A stretch of DNA of 64,000 bases from Chitinophagaceae bacterium (GTDB lineage: Bacteria; Bacteroidota; Bacteroidia; Chitinophagales; Chitinophagaceae): the NCBI GenBank assembly GCA_023251255.1, contig JAHEZD010000018.1:1-64000 (forward strand), in the 5' to 3' direction. A model generated the notes under the pieces. That model saw only the letters and a list, made by a program, of their open reading frames with translations. It was not told where the DNA came from and did no database searches. This document shows, piece by piece, positions 27,569 through 36,606 of the stretch (positions are counted from its first letter, which is position 1; each line of letters opens with the position of its first letter). The translations under genes were made by a program, and so were the position numbers.

Positions 27569-28603
27569 ATGAAGGATATATTGATTGTTGGATTGTTCTG
27601 GTCACCAAAAAACAGGAACAAGATCCAACGCACACCTGCTGATCAGTTAGCAGAACTTTTAACGAAAAATGGTTACAATATAATTGCCACATCGGTTCAT
27701 GTTAATAGGGCTCTGCGTTTATTGGATACCCTCATCACTGTTTTTTTTAAACGGAACAGGTTCACCATAGCTATCGTTCCCTTTTATGGAGGGTTCAGAA
27801 GTTATGTATGGGAAGAGATAACCGTTTTCTTGTTGCATAAGCTAAAGAAGAATATTATTTTGATTGTACATGGTGGTGGCATTCCTGACAGGATGAAAAC
27901 AAGGTCTGCTAAATATCTCCGAACAATGAAAAGGGCCAATTATGTGGTGTGCCCATCGGGTTATCTTATTGAAGAACTGGGCAAGTACAACCAGCATACC
28001 ATTCTCATTGAAAATGTGCTAAACCTTAAGGACTATCGGTTCCACCACAAAGATGCAATCCGCCCACGGATTTTATGGATGCGGGCATTTGAATCCCCAT
28101 ATAATCCATTAATGGCAGTCAAAGTATTTTCCATTATCAAAAAAAGATTTCCGGGTGCATTGATGGTTATGGCTGGATATGATTTCGGGATGCTGCAACA
28201 AACAAAGGACCTTGCACTGCATTATGGGCTACTTGAATCAATAGAATTCCCAGGTTATATAAACAATGAACAGAAAAATCAACTGGCCCAAGATTTTGAC
28301 GTGTATATATGCACAAATAAAATTGACAACGCCCCCATTTCATTTATTGAAATGATGGCCCTGGGCCTACCTATTGTTACCGTAAATTCAGGGGGTATAC
28401 CTTTTTTGGTAAAGGACAATTACGATTGTCTAATGGTAAATGATAATGATGATCATGGAATGGCAGATAAAGTGCTATACTTGATCAATAATCCAGCAAA
28501 AGCGGTGGAACTGGTAAACAATGCGAAGCTTTCCATGGAACGTTTTGGCGAAGAAAAAGTTATAGAAAAGTGGCGGAGTGTTTTTGAGGAATTCAGCAAT
28601 TAA
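27569..28603 (+). CDS. Glycosyltransferase family 4 (GT-B), paralogue of the gene at 30554
   Basis: This is a 344-residue GT-B enzyme. The N terminus KDILIVGLFWSPKNRNK lacks a full glycine loop. IVHGGGIPDRMKT near 98-110 is a conserved acceptor-domain segment. DNAPISFIEMMALGLPIVTV near 251-270 and NSGGIPFLV near 271-279 form the donor site. The same segments recur in the protein at 30554, and the two flank the second amidotransferase gene, which suggests duplication within the locus. Confidence 0.87.
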   Translation: MKDILIVGLFWSPKNRNKIQRTPADQLAELLTKNGYNIIATSVHVNRALRLLDTLITVFFKRNRFTIAIVPFYGGFRSYVWEEITVFLLHKLKKNIILIVHGGGIPDRMKTRSAKYLRTMKRANYVVCPSGYLIEELGKYNQHTILIENVLNLKDYRFHHKDAIRPRILWMRAFESPYNPLMAVKVFSIIKKRFPGALMVMAGYDFGMLQQTKDLALHYGLLESIEFPGYINNEQKNQLAQDFDVYICTNKIDNAPISFIEMMALGLPIVTVNSGGIPFLVKDNYDCLMVNDNDDHGMADKVLYLINNPAKAVELVNNAKLSMERFGEEKVIEKWRSVFEEFSN

Positions 28604-28613
28604 AAGATAACGT

Positions 28614-30485
28614 ATGTGTGGTTTTGCAGGTGTACTGCATTTTGATAGGAGCAAACAAGTAGATGAAGCAAGGTTAACTGCTGCTAGGGAGTCATTGATT
28701 CACCGGGGCCCGGAATATGGTGCGAATTTCATCGATGGCAACATTGGACTGGGCCATAGGAGGTTAAGTATCATAGACCTGAGTAACGATGGTAACCAAC
28801 CTATGTTTTCATCCGACGGAAGGTATGTCATTGTTTATAATGGGGAAATCTATAACTACCGCCAACTGCAAAAAGAGTTATCAAGCAAGGGGATACAATT
28901 TAAATCCAGTTCAGATACGGAAGTATTGCTTTACATGTACATTGTATATGGGGAACCGATGCTTGAACAGCTTAATGGCATGTTCTCCTTTGCTATTTGG
29001 GACAAACAGGAGCGTTCATTGTTCATAGCGAGGGACAGGGTTGGAATAAAGCCTTTGTACTATTATTATGACAGTAGCTCCCTTGTTTTTGCGTCGGAGG
29101 CAAAAGCGTTGTTCCGTTATGGCCTGGAACTGCAGGTGGATGAAGATAGCCTGAATGAATTTCTGTTGTTCCGCTTTGTCTCAGGTGAAAGAACATTGTT
29201 CCGTAACATCAAAAAGTTGATGCCCGGACATAGCATATCCATTAAGGAAAATAAGGAGGTATCCATAAAATGCTGGTGGCATCTTGCTGATAAGATACAG
29301 GCACACCAAGCAATCAAGGACCCAGTTGAATGGTTCACCGATACATTTGATGATTCGATCAAGAACCACATGATAAGCGATGTGCCAATAGGTGTGCTGC
29401 TTAGTGGGGGATTGGATTCCAGTTCTGTTTGCGCATCATTGTACAAGCAGGGCTTCAAATCAATCGAAACATTTAATGTGGGCTTCAAGAATTTTGTGGA
29501 CGATGAATCGAAACTCGCGGCCGACCTGTCCAAAAAATACGGGTTCACCTACCATAGTATACATGTAGAGGACGATGAACTTGCGGAGAACCTGAGCATA
29601 GCTGACTACATGCATGATGAACCCTTGGTGCATGAAAATGAGCCACAGATTATTGCCATCTCTCGTTATGCAAAGAAAACGGCCACCGTTCTTCTTTCAG
29701 GTGAAGGGGCCGATGAGTTTCTCGGGGGCTATGTTAGGTACAAACCCTTAAAGTATTTGCCATATAAGGGCATTATCAATTTCCTGTTGTCATCTGTACC
29801 CGGCGTTTACAAAAACAATAGGCTTGCCAAACTGCAACGGTATTTTACTGTGAACAGTATAGACGATATGCTCCTGTTGAATGCAGTGAACAACTTCCCC
29901 GCAGATTTCAAAAAATTGGGCGTTGACGTTAGCTACATGCATGTTGAATATAGGGAAAGGATGCTGAAGGAAGCAAAGGCGCTTTATCCAAACAGTGTGC
30001 AGCGCCAAGCAATGTATTTGGACCAGCATACTTATCTGCACTCCTTAAATGACAGGAACGATAGGGCCACCATGGCTGCATCCATAGAATGCCGCGTGCC
30101 ATTTTTGGACCACCGATTAATGGAAGGCCTGGGTACACTTTCTGATGATTGGTTCTTTCAGGGGAAAAAAGGCAAGTTCATTTTAAAGGAAAGTTATAAA
30201 AGTGTATTGCCAGAAGCAACGCTTAATTTCAGGAAAGTGGGGTTCTCCGTGCCGTGGATCAAATTCATATTGCAAAGCCAGAAGCTGAAACACCATTGGG
30301 ATACTATGGAAAAGTGTGAACTCTTTGAAATGGGCTGGCTGAAATTGATTGATGTAAAAAAGTTGAGGGACAATATGCACAACAGTAATACAGCAGAGCA
30401 GGCACTGCTCCGGCAGTTGTTTTTCATCTCGCTTTGGTGGAAGCAATATTCAGGTCATTTCGAAAAAAATATACACAATAGATAA
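28614..30485 (+). CDS. asnB: Asparagine synthase-like glutamine amidotransferase (second copy)
   Basis: The protein has 623 residues with the same two-domain layout as the copy at 19915: Cys2 in MCGFAGVLHF, HRGPEYG near 30-36, YNGEIYN near 75-81 and the PP-loop SGGLDS at 264-269. It is clearly diverged from the first copy throughout, for example GPEYG instead of GPDSSG, so this is not a recent duplication. It starts 10 bases after one family 4 glycosyltransferase and is followed by its paralogue. Amidation of a carboxylated sugar in the polymer, using glutamine as nitrogen donor and ATP, is the most likely role in this context. Confidence 0.88.
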   Translation: MCGFAGVLHFDRSKQVDEARLTAARESLIHRGPEYGANFIDGNIGLGHRRLSIIDLSNDGNQPMFSSDGRYVIVYNGEIYNYRQLQKELSSKGIQFKSSSDTEVLLYMYIVYGEPMLEQLNGMFSFAIWDKQERSLFIARDRVGIKPLYYYYDSSSLVFASEAKALFRYGLELQVDEDSLNEFLLFRFVSGERTLFRNIKKLMPGHSISIKENKEVSIKCWWHLADKIQAHQAIKDPVEWFTDTFDDSIKNHMISDVPIGVLLSGGLDSSSVCASLYKQGFKSIETFNVGFKNFVDDESKLAADLSKKYGFTYHSIHVEDDELAENLSIADYMHDEPLVHENEPQIIAISRYAKKTATVLLSGEGADEFLGGYVRYKPLKYLPYKGIINFLLSSVPGVYKNNRLAKLQRYFTVNSIDDMLLLNAVNNFPADFKKLGVDVSYMHVEYRERMLKEAKALYPNSVQRQAMYLDQHTYLHSLNDRNDRATMAASIECRVPFLDHRLMEGLGTLSDDWFFQGKKGKFILKESYKSVLPEATLNFRKVGFSVPWIKFILQSQKLKHHWDTMEKCELFEMGWLKLIDVKKLRDNMHNSNTAEQALLRQLFFISLWWKQYSGHFEKNIHNR

Positions 30486-30553
30486 ATCCAATCAACTAAA
30501 ATAAACCTGTTGAACCATTTAATGCTTATAAAAATCAATGCAATATAAAATCC

Positions 30554-31570
30554 GTGAAGAAAATTATTTACATAGATAATTTTTTGACCAAGCATGGGTA
30601 CACCCCAACCATTGGTGAATCCTTGGCTTCATTGCTTGCTGGAGAAGGTTACGAAATCATAAAAGCCAGCAACAAGAAATCGAAACTGCCACGCTTGATG
30701 CACATGCTTGCCATTATTTTCAGGCATAGAAGAAATTCGGTAGTGCTCATTTCAACTTACAGTGGTGAGGCCTTTTATTTTGCCTTGGTCTGTTCATGGC
30801 TTTGCAGGCTATGCAACATAAAATATGTTCCATGCCTGCATGGCGGCAACCTGCCACAAAGGATCAGGTTGTCAAGGGCAATGAGCGAACAATTGTTCAA
30901 AAAGAGCTTTATGAATGTGGCCGTATCAGGCTATCTTGAACATTACATAAAAGAAAATGGTTGGAAGGTCATAGTCATACCAAACATCATCCACATTAAC
31001 GAGTATCCTTACTTGCACCGCTTGCACTGCAGCCCCAAAATATTGTGGGTACGTTCCTTCCATGAAATTTACAATCCTGCCTTGGCCATTAAGGTACTGC
31101 ATGAACTGCTTAAAAAGGATATCCGGGCATCACTTACAATGGTAGGTCCGGACAAAGACGGCAGCCTGGCTATTTGCCAACAGTTGGCCATTGAGCTGAA
31201 CGTATCGGGCAATGTGCATTTTTTAGGATTACTGTCAAGAAATGAATGGGTAAAACTTTCGGCGGACCACGATGTATTCATTAATACCACAAACTTCGAC
31301 AACCTTCCAGTAAGCATTATCGAAGCCATGGCGTTGGGCATGCCTGTTGTAAGCACCAATGTTGGCGGTATCAAATATTTGATTGAACATAACAGCAATG
31401 GACTATTGGTAAACCCGGAAAATGAAAACGAGTTTGTTGAAGCCATAACCACTTTGATCAATAATAATAACATGACGCAAGCGTTAAGCAGTAATGGAAG
31501 GGCTTTTGCAGAAAAATACGATTGGGATATCGTAAAGCACCAATGGAATGAATTACTGTCAAAAGCTTAA
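30554..31570 (+). CDS. Glycosyltransferase family 4 (GT-B), GTG start
   Basis: This is a 338-residue GT-B enzyme starting at a GTG (30554), with no upstream alternative near its conserved first strand. CLHGGNLPQRIRLS near 94-107 matches the HGGGIP acceptor segment of the gene at 27569. DNLPVSIIEAMALGMPVVST near 249-268 and NVGGIKYLI near 269-277 are the donor site. The 68 bases between the amidotransferase gene and this gene hold no feature that I can support. Confidence 0.87.
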   Translation: MKKIIYIDNFLTKHGYTPTIGESLASLLAGEGYEIIKASNKKSKLPRLMHMLAIIFRHRRNSVVLISTYSGEAFYFALVCSWLCRLCNIKYVPCLHGGNLPQRIRLSRAMSEQLFKKSFMNVAVSGYLEHYIKENGWKVIVIPNIIHINEYPYLHRLHCSPKILWVRSFHEIYNPALAIKVLHELLKKDIRASLTMVGPDKDGSLAICQQLAIELNVSGNVHFLGLLSRNEWVKLSADHDVFINTTNFDNLPVSIIEAMALGMPVVSTNVGGIKYLIEHNSNGLLVNPENENEFVEAITTLINNNNMTQALSSNGRAFAEKYDWDIVKHQWNELLSKA

Positions 31571-31596
31571 TAAAACTATTTCACACTAGAGCATCT

Positions 31597-32562
31597 ATGA
31601 AGGTTACGGTTATCTGCCCAGTTTATAACGAATCCAAATTCATTGTCAATGTGCTTGAATTCTGCGTAAATGCAATGCCCCTTGACAAGGAAATATTTTT
31701 TGTTGATGGAAGTTCAAGCGACAATACCTGTGAACTGATCAATCAATATGCAGCTAAGCACAGCAATATAAAACTGCTCCATAACCCGGATAGGTATGTA
31801 CCCTATGCCTTGAACAAGGCAATCAGGCAAGCCACTGGGGATATTGTGGTAAGGCTGGATGCACATACTTTATATGCCAATGATTATTTCGAGAAAATAA
31901 TCGAAGTGTTCGGTAAAATCAATGCGGATATTGTTGGTGGCCCAATGCGTATTGCAAAAGGGAGCGAGCTGCAGGAAGCTGTTGGCCATGCCACTTCCAC
32001 CTCCTTCGGTATTGGGAACAGTTCCTTCCATTTTGAGAATTTCGAAGGGTTTACGGATAGCGTTTACCTCGGTGCGTGGAAAAGGAAAATTTTTGACGTC
32101 ACGGGCCTGTTCGATGAATCATTGGTACGCAACCAGGACGATGAGTTCCATTACCGTGCAAAAAGCAAGGGGTTCAAGATTTATCAGTCCCCCGAAATAA
32201 AACTCTATTACTTTCCGAGGAACAGTTTCAAAACATTGTTCAAACAATATTACCAATATGGACTTTACAAACCATTGGTACTGCAGAAAATAAAATCGGC
32301 CATCAGCATCAGGCATATTGTGCCCATGGGCTTTGTATGCTATTTAATTAGCTTGCTATTTTTTGCCTTACTGGGATGGTATTGGATGTTCCTGCCATTG
32401 GCCCTATATATCCTTGCCAATCTTTATTCTTCTGCTGCAAGCAAACAAAATATTGCTCAAATATTCAGGATTGCTGTTTCCTACAGCATCCTGCATATAG
32501 CTTATGGTACAGGTTTTATTGTGGGGCTGGTACGTTTGCCATTTGTTAATCCCTCAAAATGA
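31597..32562 (+). CDS. Membrane-associated glycosyltransferase family 2 (ExoA-like)
   Basis: The protein has 321 residues. The GT-A domain carries VTVICPVYNESKFI at 3-16, FFVDGSSSDNT near 33-43, VVRLDAHTLY near 86-95 as the metal-binding motif, and RNQDDEFHYR near 174-183 as the acceptor-side motif. Two or three hydrophobic segments follow from about residue 240 to 310, as in ExoA-type succinoglycan transferases that work at the inner membrane. It lies 9 bases before an aminotransferase gene. Confidence 0.88.
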   Translation: MKVTVICPVYNESKFIVNVLEFCVNAMPLDKEIFFVDGSSSDNTCELINQYAAKHSNIKLLHNPDRYVPYALNKAIRQATGDIVVRLDAHTLYANDYFEKIIEVFGKINADIVGGPMRIAKGSELQEAVGHATSTSFGIGNSSFHFENFEGFTDSVYLGAWKRKIFDVTGLFDESLVRNQDDEFHYRAKSKGFKIYQSPEIKLYYFPRNSFKTLFKQYYQYGLYKPLVLQKIKSAISIRHIVPMGFVCYLISLLFFALLGWYWMFLPLALYILANLYSSAASKQNIAQIFRIAVSYSILHIAYGTGFIVGLVRLPFVNPSK

Positions 32563-32571
32563 TTTTTTAAA

Positions 32572-33783
32572 ATGAACATACCTTTTTCACCACCTTATAT
32601 AGACGCAGATGTTGAGGCCGAAGTATTGGATGCACTGCGTAGTGGATGGATCACAACTGGCCCCAAAGTAAAGGCCTTGGAACAGGAAGTTTGCAAGTAT
32701 GCCAATGTGCCTGCAACCTTGGGCATCAATTCTGCCACATCAGGAATGATGCTGGCCCTGCATTGGTACGGTATCGGCCATGGTGATGAAGTGATCATTC
32801 CCGCGTATACTTATGCAGCCACCGCTTTGGTAGTGATGCATATTGGTGCAATACCCGTAATGGTGGATGTGGAAGACGATTTCAATATCTCCGTTTCAAA
32901 AATAGAAGCAGCCATTACGGAAAAAACAAAAGCCATTGTTCCTGTGGATTTTGCTGGATGGCCCTGCAATTACGATGCAATCAATGCCTTGGTGAGACGC
33001 AATGATATCAAATCGAAGTTCAGTCCCAAGGGCCCGCAGCAAGAAATCTTGGGGAGGATCCTGGTAATGAGCGATGCGGCCCATTCCTTCGGTGCTGTGT
33101 ACAACAATAAGCGGATGGGCGTTTGGTCCGATATTACCGTATTCTCCTTCCATGCAGTGAAGAACCTCACCACCGCTGAAGGTGGCGCCATCTGTTTGAA
33201 CCTGCCATCTCCTTTTGATAATGAGGAAGTGTATAGGACACTCCGCCTCTGGAGCCTGAACGGGCAAACAAAGGATGCTTTTTCAAAAAGCAAGGCAGGT
33301 GGATGGAAATACGATATTGTTTACCCAGGTTTCAAAATGAACCTACCAGATCTATTGGCCGCTGTTGGCCTTGCCCAAATAAGGAAGTACAATGATGAAC
33401 TTTTAAAAGAAAGGAAACGTGTATTTGATTTTTATGGCCATGCATTTGCCGCATTCGATTGGGCCGAACTGCCCCCTTACCAAAAAGAGGGTTCATTGGC
33501 CAGTTACCATTTATACCCACTACGCATCAAACATGTCTCCGAAGAACAGCGTGACACCATTATTGAAAGGATTACTGCTTTTGGTGTTGCCGTCAATGTT
33601 CATTTCCAGCCATTGCCGCTCCTCACGGTTTTCAAAGAAAGAGGTTACGATATTGCCTCTTTTCCAACGTCTTACGACAATTACGCCCGGGAAATTTCCC
33701 TCCCAATTTATCCACAGCTAAACAATAACCAATGCCAGTATATCGTTGATAGTGTCATGGATGCCGTTAAGGCAACTATCTAA
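32572..33783 (+). CDS. DegT/DnrJ/EryC1/StrS-family sugar aminotransferase (PglE-like)
   Basis: This is a 403-residue PLP enzyme. GINSATSGMMLAL near 55-67 binds the cofactor phosphate. VMSDAAHSFGA near 164-174 holds the aspartate and the stacking region, and FSFHAVKNLTTAEGG near 192-206 has the Schiff-base lysine (K). It is longer than the FdtB-like enzyme at 7712, with an insertion after the WPCNYD segment. Genes for a PglC-like initiating transferase and a PglF-like 4,6-dehydratase follow, so amination of UDP-4-keto-6-deoxy-GlcNAc to a 4-amino sugar (bacillosamine-type) is the most likely reaction; this is inferred from context. Confidence 0.88.
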   Translation: MNIPFSPPYIDADVEAEVLDALRSGWITTGPKVKALEQEVCKYANVPATLGINSATSGMMLALHWYGIGHGDEVIIPAYTYAATALVVMHIGAIPVMVDVEDDFNISVSKIEAAITEKTKAIVPVDFAGWPCNYDAINALVRRNDIKSKFSPKGPQQEILGRILVMSDAAHSFGAVYNNKRMGVWSDITVFSFHAVKNLTTAEGGAICLNLPSPFDNEEVYRTLRLWSLNGQTKDAFSKSKAGGWKYDIVYPGFKMNLPDLLAAVGLAQIRKYNDELLKERKRVFDFYGHAFAAFDWAELPPYQKEGSLASYHLYPLRIKHVSEEQRDTIIERITAFGVAVNVHFQPLPLLTVFKERGYDIASFPTSYDNYAREISLPIYPQLNNNQCQYIVDSVMDAVKATI

Positions 33784-33786
33784 AAA

Positions 33787-34386
33787 ATGGATGCAATTCG
33801 ATTTTTTGATGTGCTGTTTGCTATCGTTGGCCTAGTTATATTGTCTCCCTTTTTTTTGATTATTGCTCTTTGCATAAAGATTGGCTCCAGGGGCCCTATT
33901 TTTTTTAGGCAGAACAGGGTAGGGAAGGACCGGAAAGACTTCAGGCTCTACAAGTTCCGCAGCATGAGCATCAACGCCGAAAACAAAGGGCAGCTTACTG
34001 TTGGTGGAAACGATAACCGGATCAATCGGGTGGGGTATTTTTTGCGTAAGTACAAACTCGATGAACTTCCGCAACTGATCAATGTACTGATTGGGGAAAT
34101 GAGTTTGGTGGGGCCAAGACCCGAAGTAAGGAAATACGTGGACCTATATTCTGAGGAGCAGTTGCAGGTGCTGAAGGTATTACCGGGCATTACCGATTAT
34201 GCTTCTTTGGAATACCGGAACGAAAATCAACTGCTTTCAACGGCAATTGACCCTGAACGGTTCTACATCAATGAAATAATGCCGAGGAAAATAGAACTGA
34301 ATTACAGGTTCATCAGCAACAGGAATTTTAAAAACTACTTTTCAATTTTGTTTTTGACAGTTTGGACAGCCATAAAAGGCAAATGA
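33787..34386 (+). CDS. Initiating phosphoglycosyl transferase, monotopic (PglC-like sugar transferase)
   Basis: This 199-residue bacterial sugar transferase is of the small, monotopic type. A hydrophobic re-entrant helix (about 8-30) is followed by GSRGPIFFRQNRVGKD near 33-48, FRLYKFRSM near 52-60, LDELPQLIN near 86-94 with the catalytic D-E pair, and VGPRPEV near 105-111. It transfers a phospho-sugar from a UDP-sugar to undecaprenyl phosphate and so starts glycan assembly. It lacks the four-helix N-terminal part of WbaP-type enzymes. With the dehydratase and aminotransferase next door, the first sugar is probably a 2,4-diamino or 4-amino sugar. Confidence 0.9.
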   Translation: MDAIRFFDVLFAIVGLVILSPFFLIIALCIKIGSRGPIFFRQNRVGKDRKDFRLYKFRSMSINAENKGQLTVGGNDNRINRVGYFLRKYKLDELPQLINVLIGEMSLVGPRPEVRKYVDLYSEEQLQVLKVLPGITDYASLEYRNENQLLSTAIDPERFYINEIMPRKIELNYRFISNRNFKNYFSILFLTVWTAIKGK

Positions 34387-34512
34387 TACCCTTTGAAAAC
34401 TAATACAGTGAAGCCCGCCTTCAGTAAGCAACTTTTAAGGGTATTTAAGCATCAAGCTATCAGTAACAATGATTTATAAGCACTAAACGGATGTCAGGGA
34501 AGCGTAAATCAT

Positions 34513-34520
34513 TATATTTG
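34513..34520 (+). promoter_or_regulatory. Candidate Bacteroidota -7 promoter box TATATTTG
   Basis: TATATTTG matches the TAnnTTTG -7 consensus of the Bacteroidota housekeeping sigma factor. It is the only good match in the 228-base gap between the PglC-like and the dehydratase genes, about 95 bases before the GTG start at 34615. No clear TTTG -33 element lies 19-21 bases upstream, so the call is tentative. The rest of the gap (34387-34614) shows nothing else I can support. Confidence 0.35.
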
Positions 34521-34614
34521 CAGCAATCCATCATTCTTTCGCTATTTCCGAAAAACACCACCGAATATCCAATCCACATGCTAAAGCCATTGAACACTTT
34601 TTAAACAAAGGGTA

Positions 34615-36582
34615 GTGAAAAATTTACGGAAATTCTTATTAAGGAACAGGATTGCACCAAAATGGGCAGTTTTCCTGCTCGATTTATCCATCTCCTGCTT
34701 TGCAATCATCTATGCAAATTACCTGCGTTTCAATTTTGATTTCTCACTCATACATGGTAGGGACCTCGTTGATGACCTCATTATCGTATCCGTAACCAAT
34801 GCCACGCTTTTCTATATTTTCAAAACCTACCATGGCATTATCCGGTTCTCGGGTTTCCAGGAAGCATTCAGGAGCATAGCAGCCATATTCTATTCCTTCT
34901 TCCTGATGTTGGTGTTCAACATTTGCATGAACGCTATGCACTATGGCCAGTTCACACCCATTTCAGTGCTTTTTATCTACTTTTTCATAGCTTCCTTCTT
35001 ATTGTTCGGTTACCGTTTGCTGGTAAAGCACCTTTATAAGATAAGCATCAACCAGGAGGAGAACAGCCATGTGGTTATCTATGGTGCCGGACTGAACGGT
35101 TCCATCCTCAAAAAAACCATTGAGCAGACTTCCAACGACCGTTATAAAATTGTGGCCTTCATAGATGATGATGAGAACTTGGTGGGCAAAACAATCGACA
35201 ATGTAAAAATCTTCCCTTTCAACCAGATAAAGCATGTTTTCAAATCATGGCAGATCAAAACGCTCTTTTTCGCAAAACAGGATTTTGACCTGGATGAAAA
35301 GAACCAGATAGTTGATTTCTGCCTGGAAAACAACATCAAGGTAATGAACATCCCTCCCATGAGGGAATGGATACAGGGACATTTGAACCTGAACCAGCTC
35401 CGTGAAGTAAAGATCGAGGAACTATTGGGCAGGAAGCAGATCAGTTTGAAGAACGAGCATGTAATCAACCACTTGCGCGACAAAAAAGTATTGATTACCG
35501 GTGCTGCGGGTTCCATAGGAAGCGAACTGGCCAGGCAAATTGCCAGTGTTTACCCCACGGCCCTGATTATTTGCGACCAAACGGAAACCGGTTTATATGA
35601 ACTGGAATATGAACTGCAACAGAAGTTCAGTTTGGGCAATGCGCTGAAAGTTTACTTGGGCGACGTGAAGGATGAACATGCCATGGGCAACCTCTTCCAC
35701 ACCTATACGCCCGAAGTGGTTTTCCATGCGGCAGCTTACAAGCACGTGCCCATGATGGAGAACCATCCTGCAGAAGCCATACGCAACAATGTTTTGGGAA
35801 CCAAGAATCTGGCCGACCTAGCAGAACAGTTCAATGTGGACAAATTTGTTTTCGTATCCACCGATAAGGCCATTAACCCAACCAATGTAATGGGTGCCTC
35901 CAAGCGTATTGCCGAAATGTACTGCCAGGCATTGCAGAGCAGGGCCGAAACACCTATTTGGGACAATGGTATCTACCAAATGGCGGGCAATAAAAAAAGG
36001 ACCAAGTTCATTACCACAAGGTTTGGCAATGTGCTGGGATCAAATGGTTCCGTTATCCCGAGGTTCCAGGAGCAGATTGCCAATGGTGGGCCGGTTACGG
36101 TGACCCATCCGGATATTATACGTTATTTCATGACCATCCCTGAAGCGTGCTCGCTGGTTTGCGAAGCAGGCACCATGGGCAATGGAGGTGAAGTTTTCCT
36201 GTTTGATATGGGCGAACCCATCAGGATCCTGGACCTTGCCAAGAAAATGATCAAGCTGGCAGGCATGACCCCCGGAAAGGATATTGAACTCCGTTTCACA
36301 GGGTTGAGGCCGGGCGAAAAACTGTTTGAGGAACTGTTGAACAAGGAAGAAGAAGTAATACCCACACACAATAAGAAAATACTCATTGCCAAGGTGATGG
36401 AATACGATTTCAACCGCGTTTCCATGAGCATTGAACACCTTATTAACCTTGCGAAAGAAAACCGCAACGAAGAAGTGGTGAAGCAAATGAAACGCATTGT
36501 TCCGGAATACATCAGCAACAACTCCATTTACGAAAGTATCGATGAGCAAATGTTCAAGCCACTTTATTCTGCCATACGGTAA
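34615..36582 (+). CDS. Membrane-bound UDP-N-acetylglucosamine 4,6-dehydratase-like protein (CapD/PglF/WbpM family)
   Basis: The protein has 655 residues. Four hydrophobic helices (about 15-37, 52-70, 88-107, 115-135) precede a first Rossmann-like region (VVIYGAGLNGS near 153-163) and the catalytic extended-SDR domain, with TGAAGSIG at 295-302. The active site has Ser415 in STDK, Met426 and Lys430: the S-M-K arrangement that replaces S-Y-K in WbpM-type long dehydratases (family knowledge). The product, a UDP-4-keto-6-deoxy sugar, would feed the aminotransferase at 32572. The start is a GTG at 34615. It is the last biosynthetic enzyme of the locus and may have its own promoter. Confidence 0.9.
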   Translation: MKNLRKFLLRNRIAPKWAVFLLDLSISCFAIIYANYLRFNFDFSLIHGRDLVDDLIIVSVTNATLFYIFKTYHGIIRFSGFQEAFRSIAAIFYSFFLMLVFNICMNAMHYGQFTPISVLFIYFFIASFLLFGYRLLVKHLYKISINQEENSHVVIYGAGLNGSILKKTIEQTSNDRYKIVAFIDDDENLVGKTIDNVKIFPFNQIKHVFKSWQIKTLFFAKQDFDLDEKNQIVDFCLENNIKVMNIPPMREWIQGHLNLNQLREVKIEELLGRKQISLKNEHVINHLRDKKVLITGAAGSIGSELARQIASVYPTALIICDQTETGLYELEYELQQKFSLGNALKVYLGDVKDEHAMGNLFHTYTPEVVFHAAAYKHVPMMENHPAEAIRNNVLGTKNLADLAEQFNVDKFVFVSTDKAINPTNVMGASKRIAEMYCQALQSRAETPIWDNGIYQMAGNKKRTKFITTRFGNVLGSNGSVIPRFQEQIANGGPVTVTHPDIIRYFMTIPEACSLVCEAGTMGNGGEVFLFDMGEPIRILDLAKKMIKLAGMTPGKDIELRFTGLRPGEKLFEELLNKEEEVIPTHNKKILIAKVMEYDFNRVSMSIEHLINLAKENRNEEVVKQMKRIVPEYISNNSIYESIDEQMFKPLYSAIR

Positions 36583-36606
36583 TTAATTGTTCGGTAATTT
36601 CACTGC

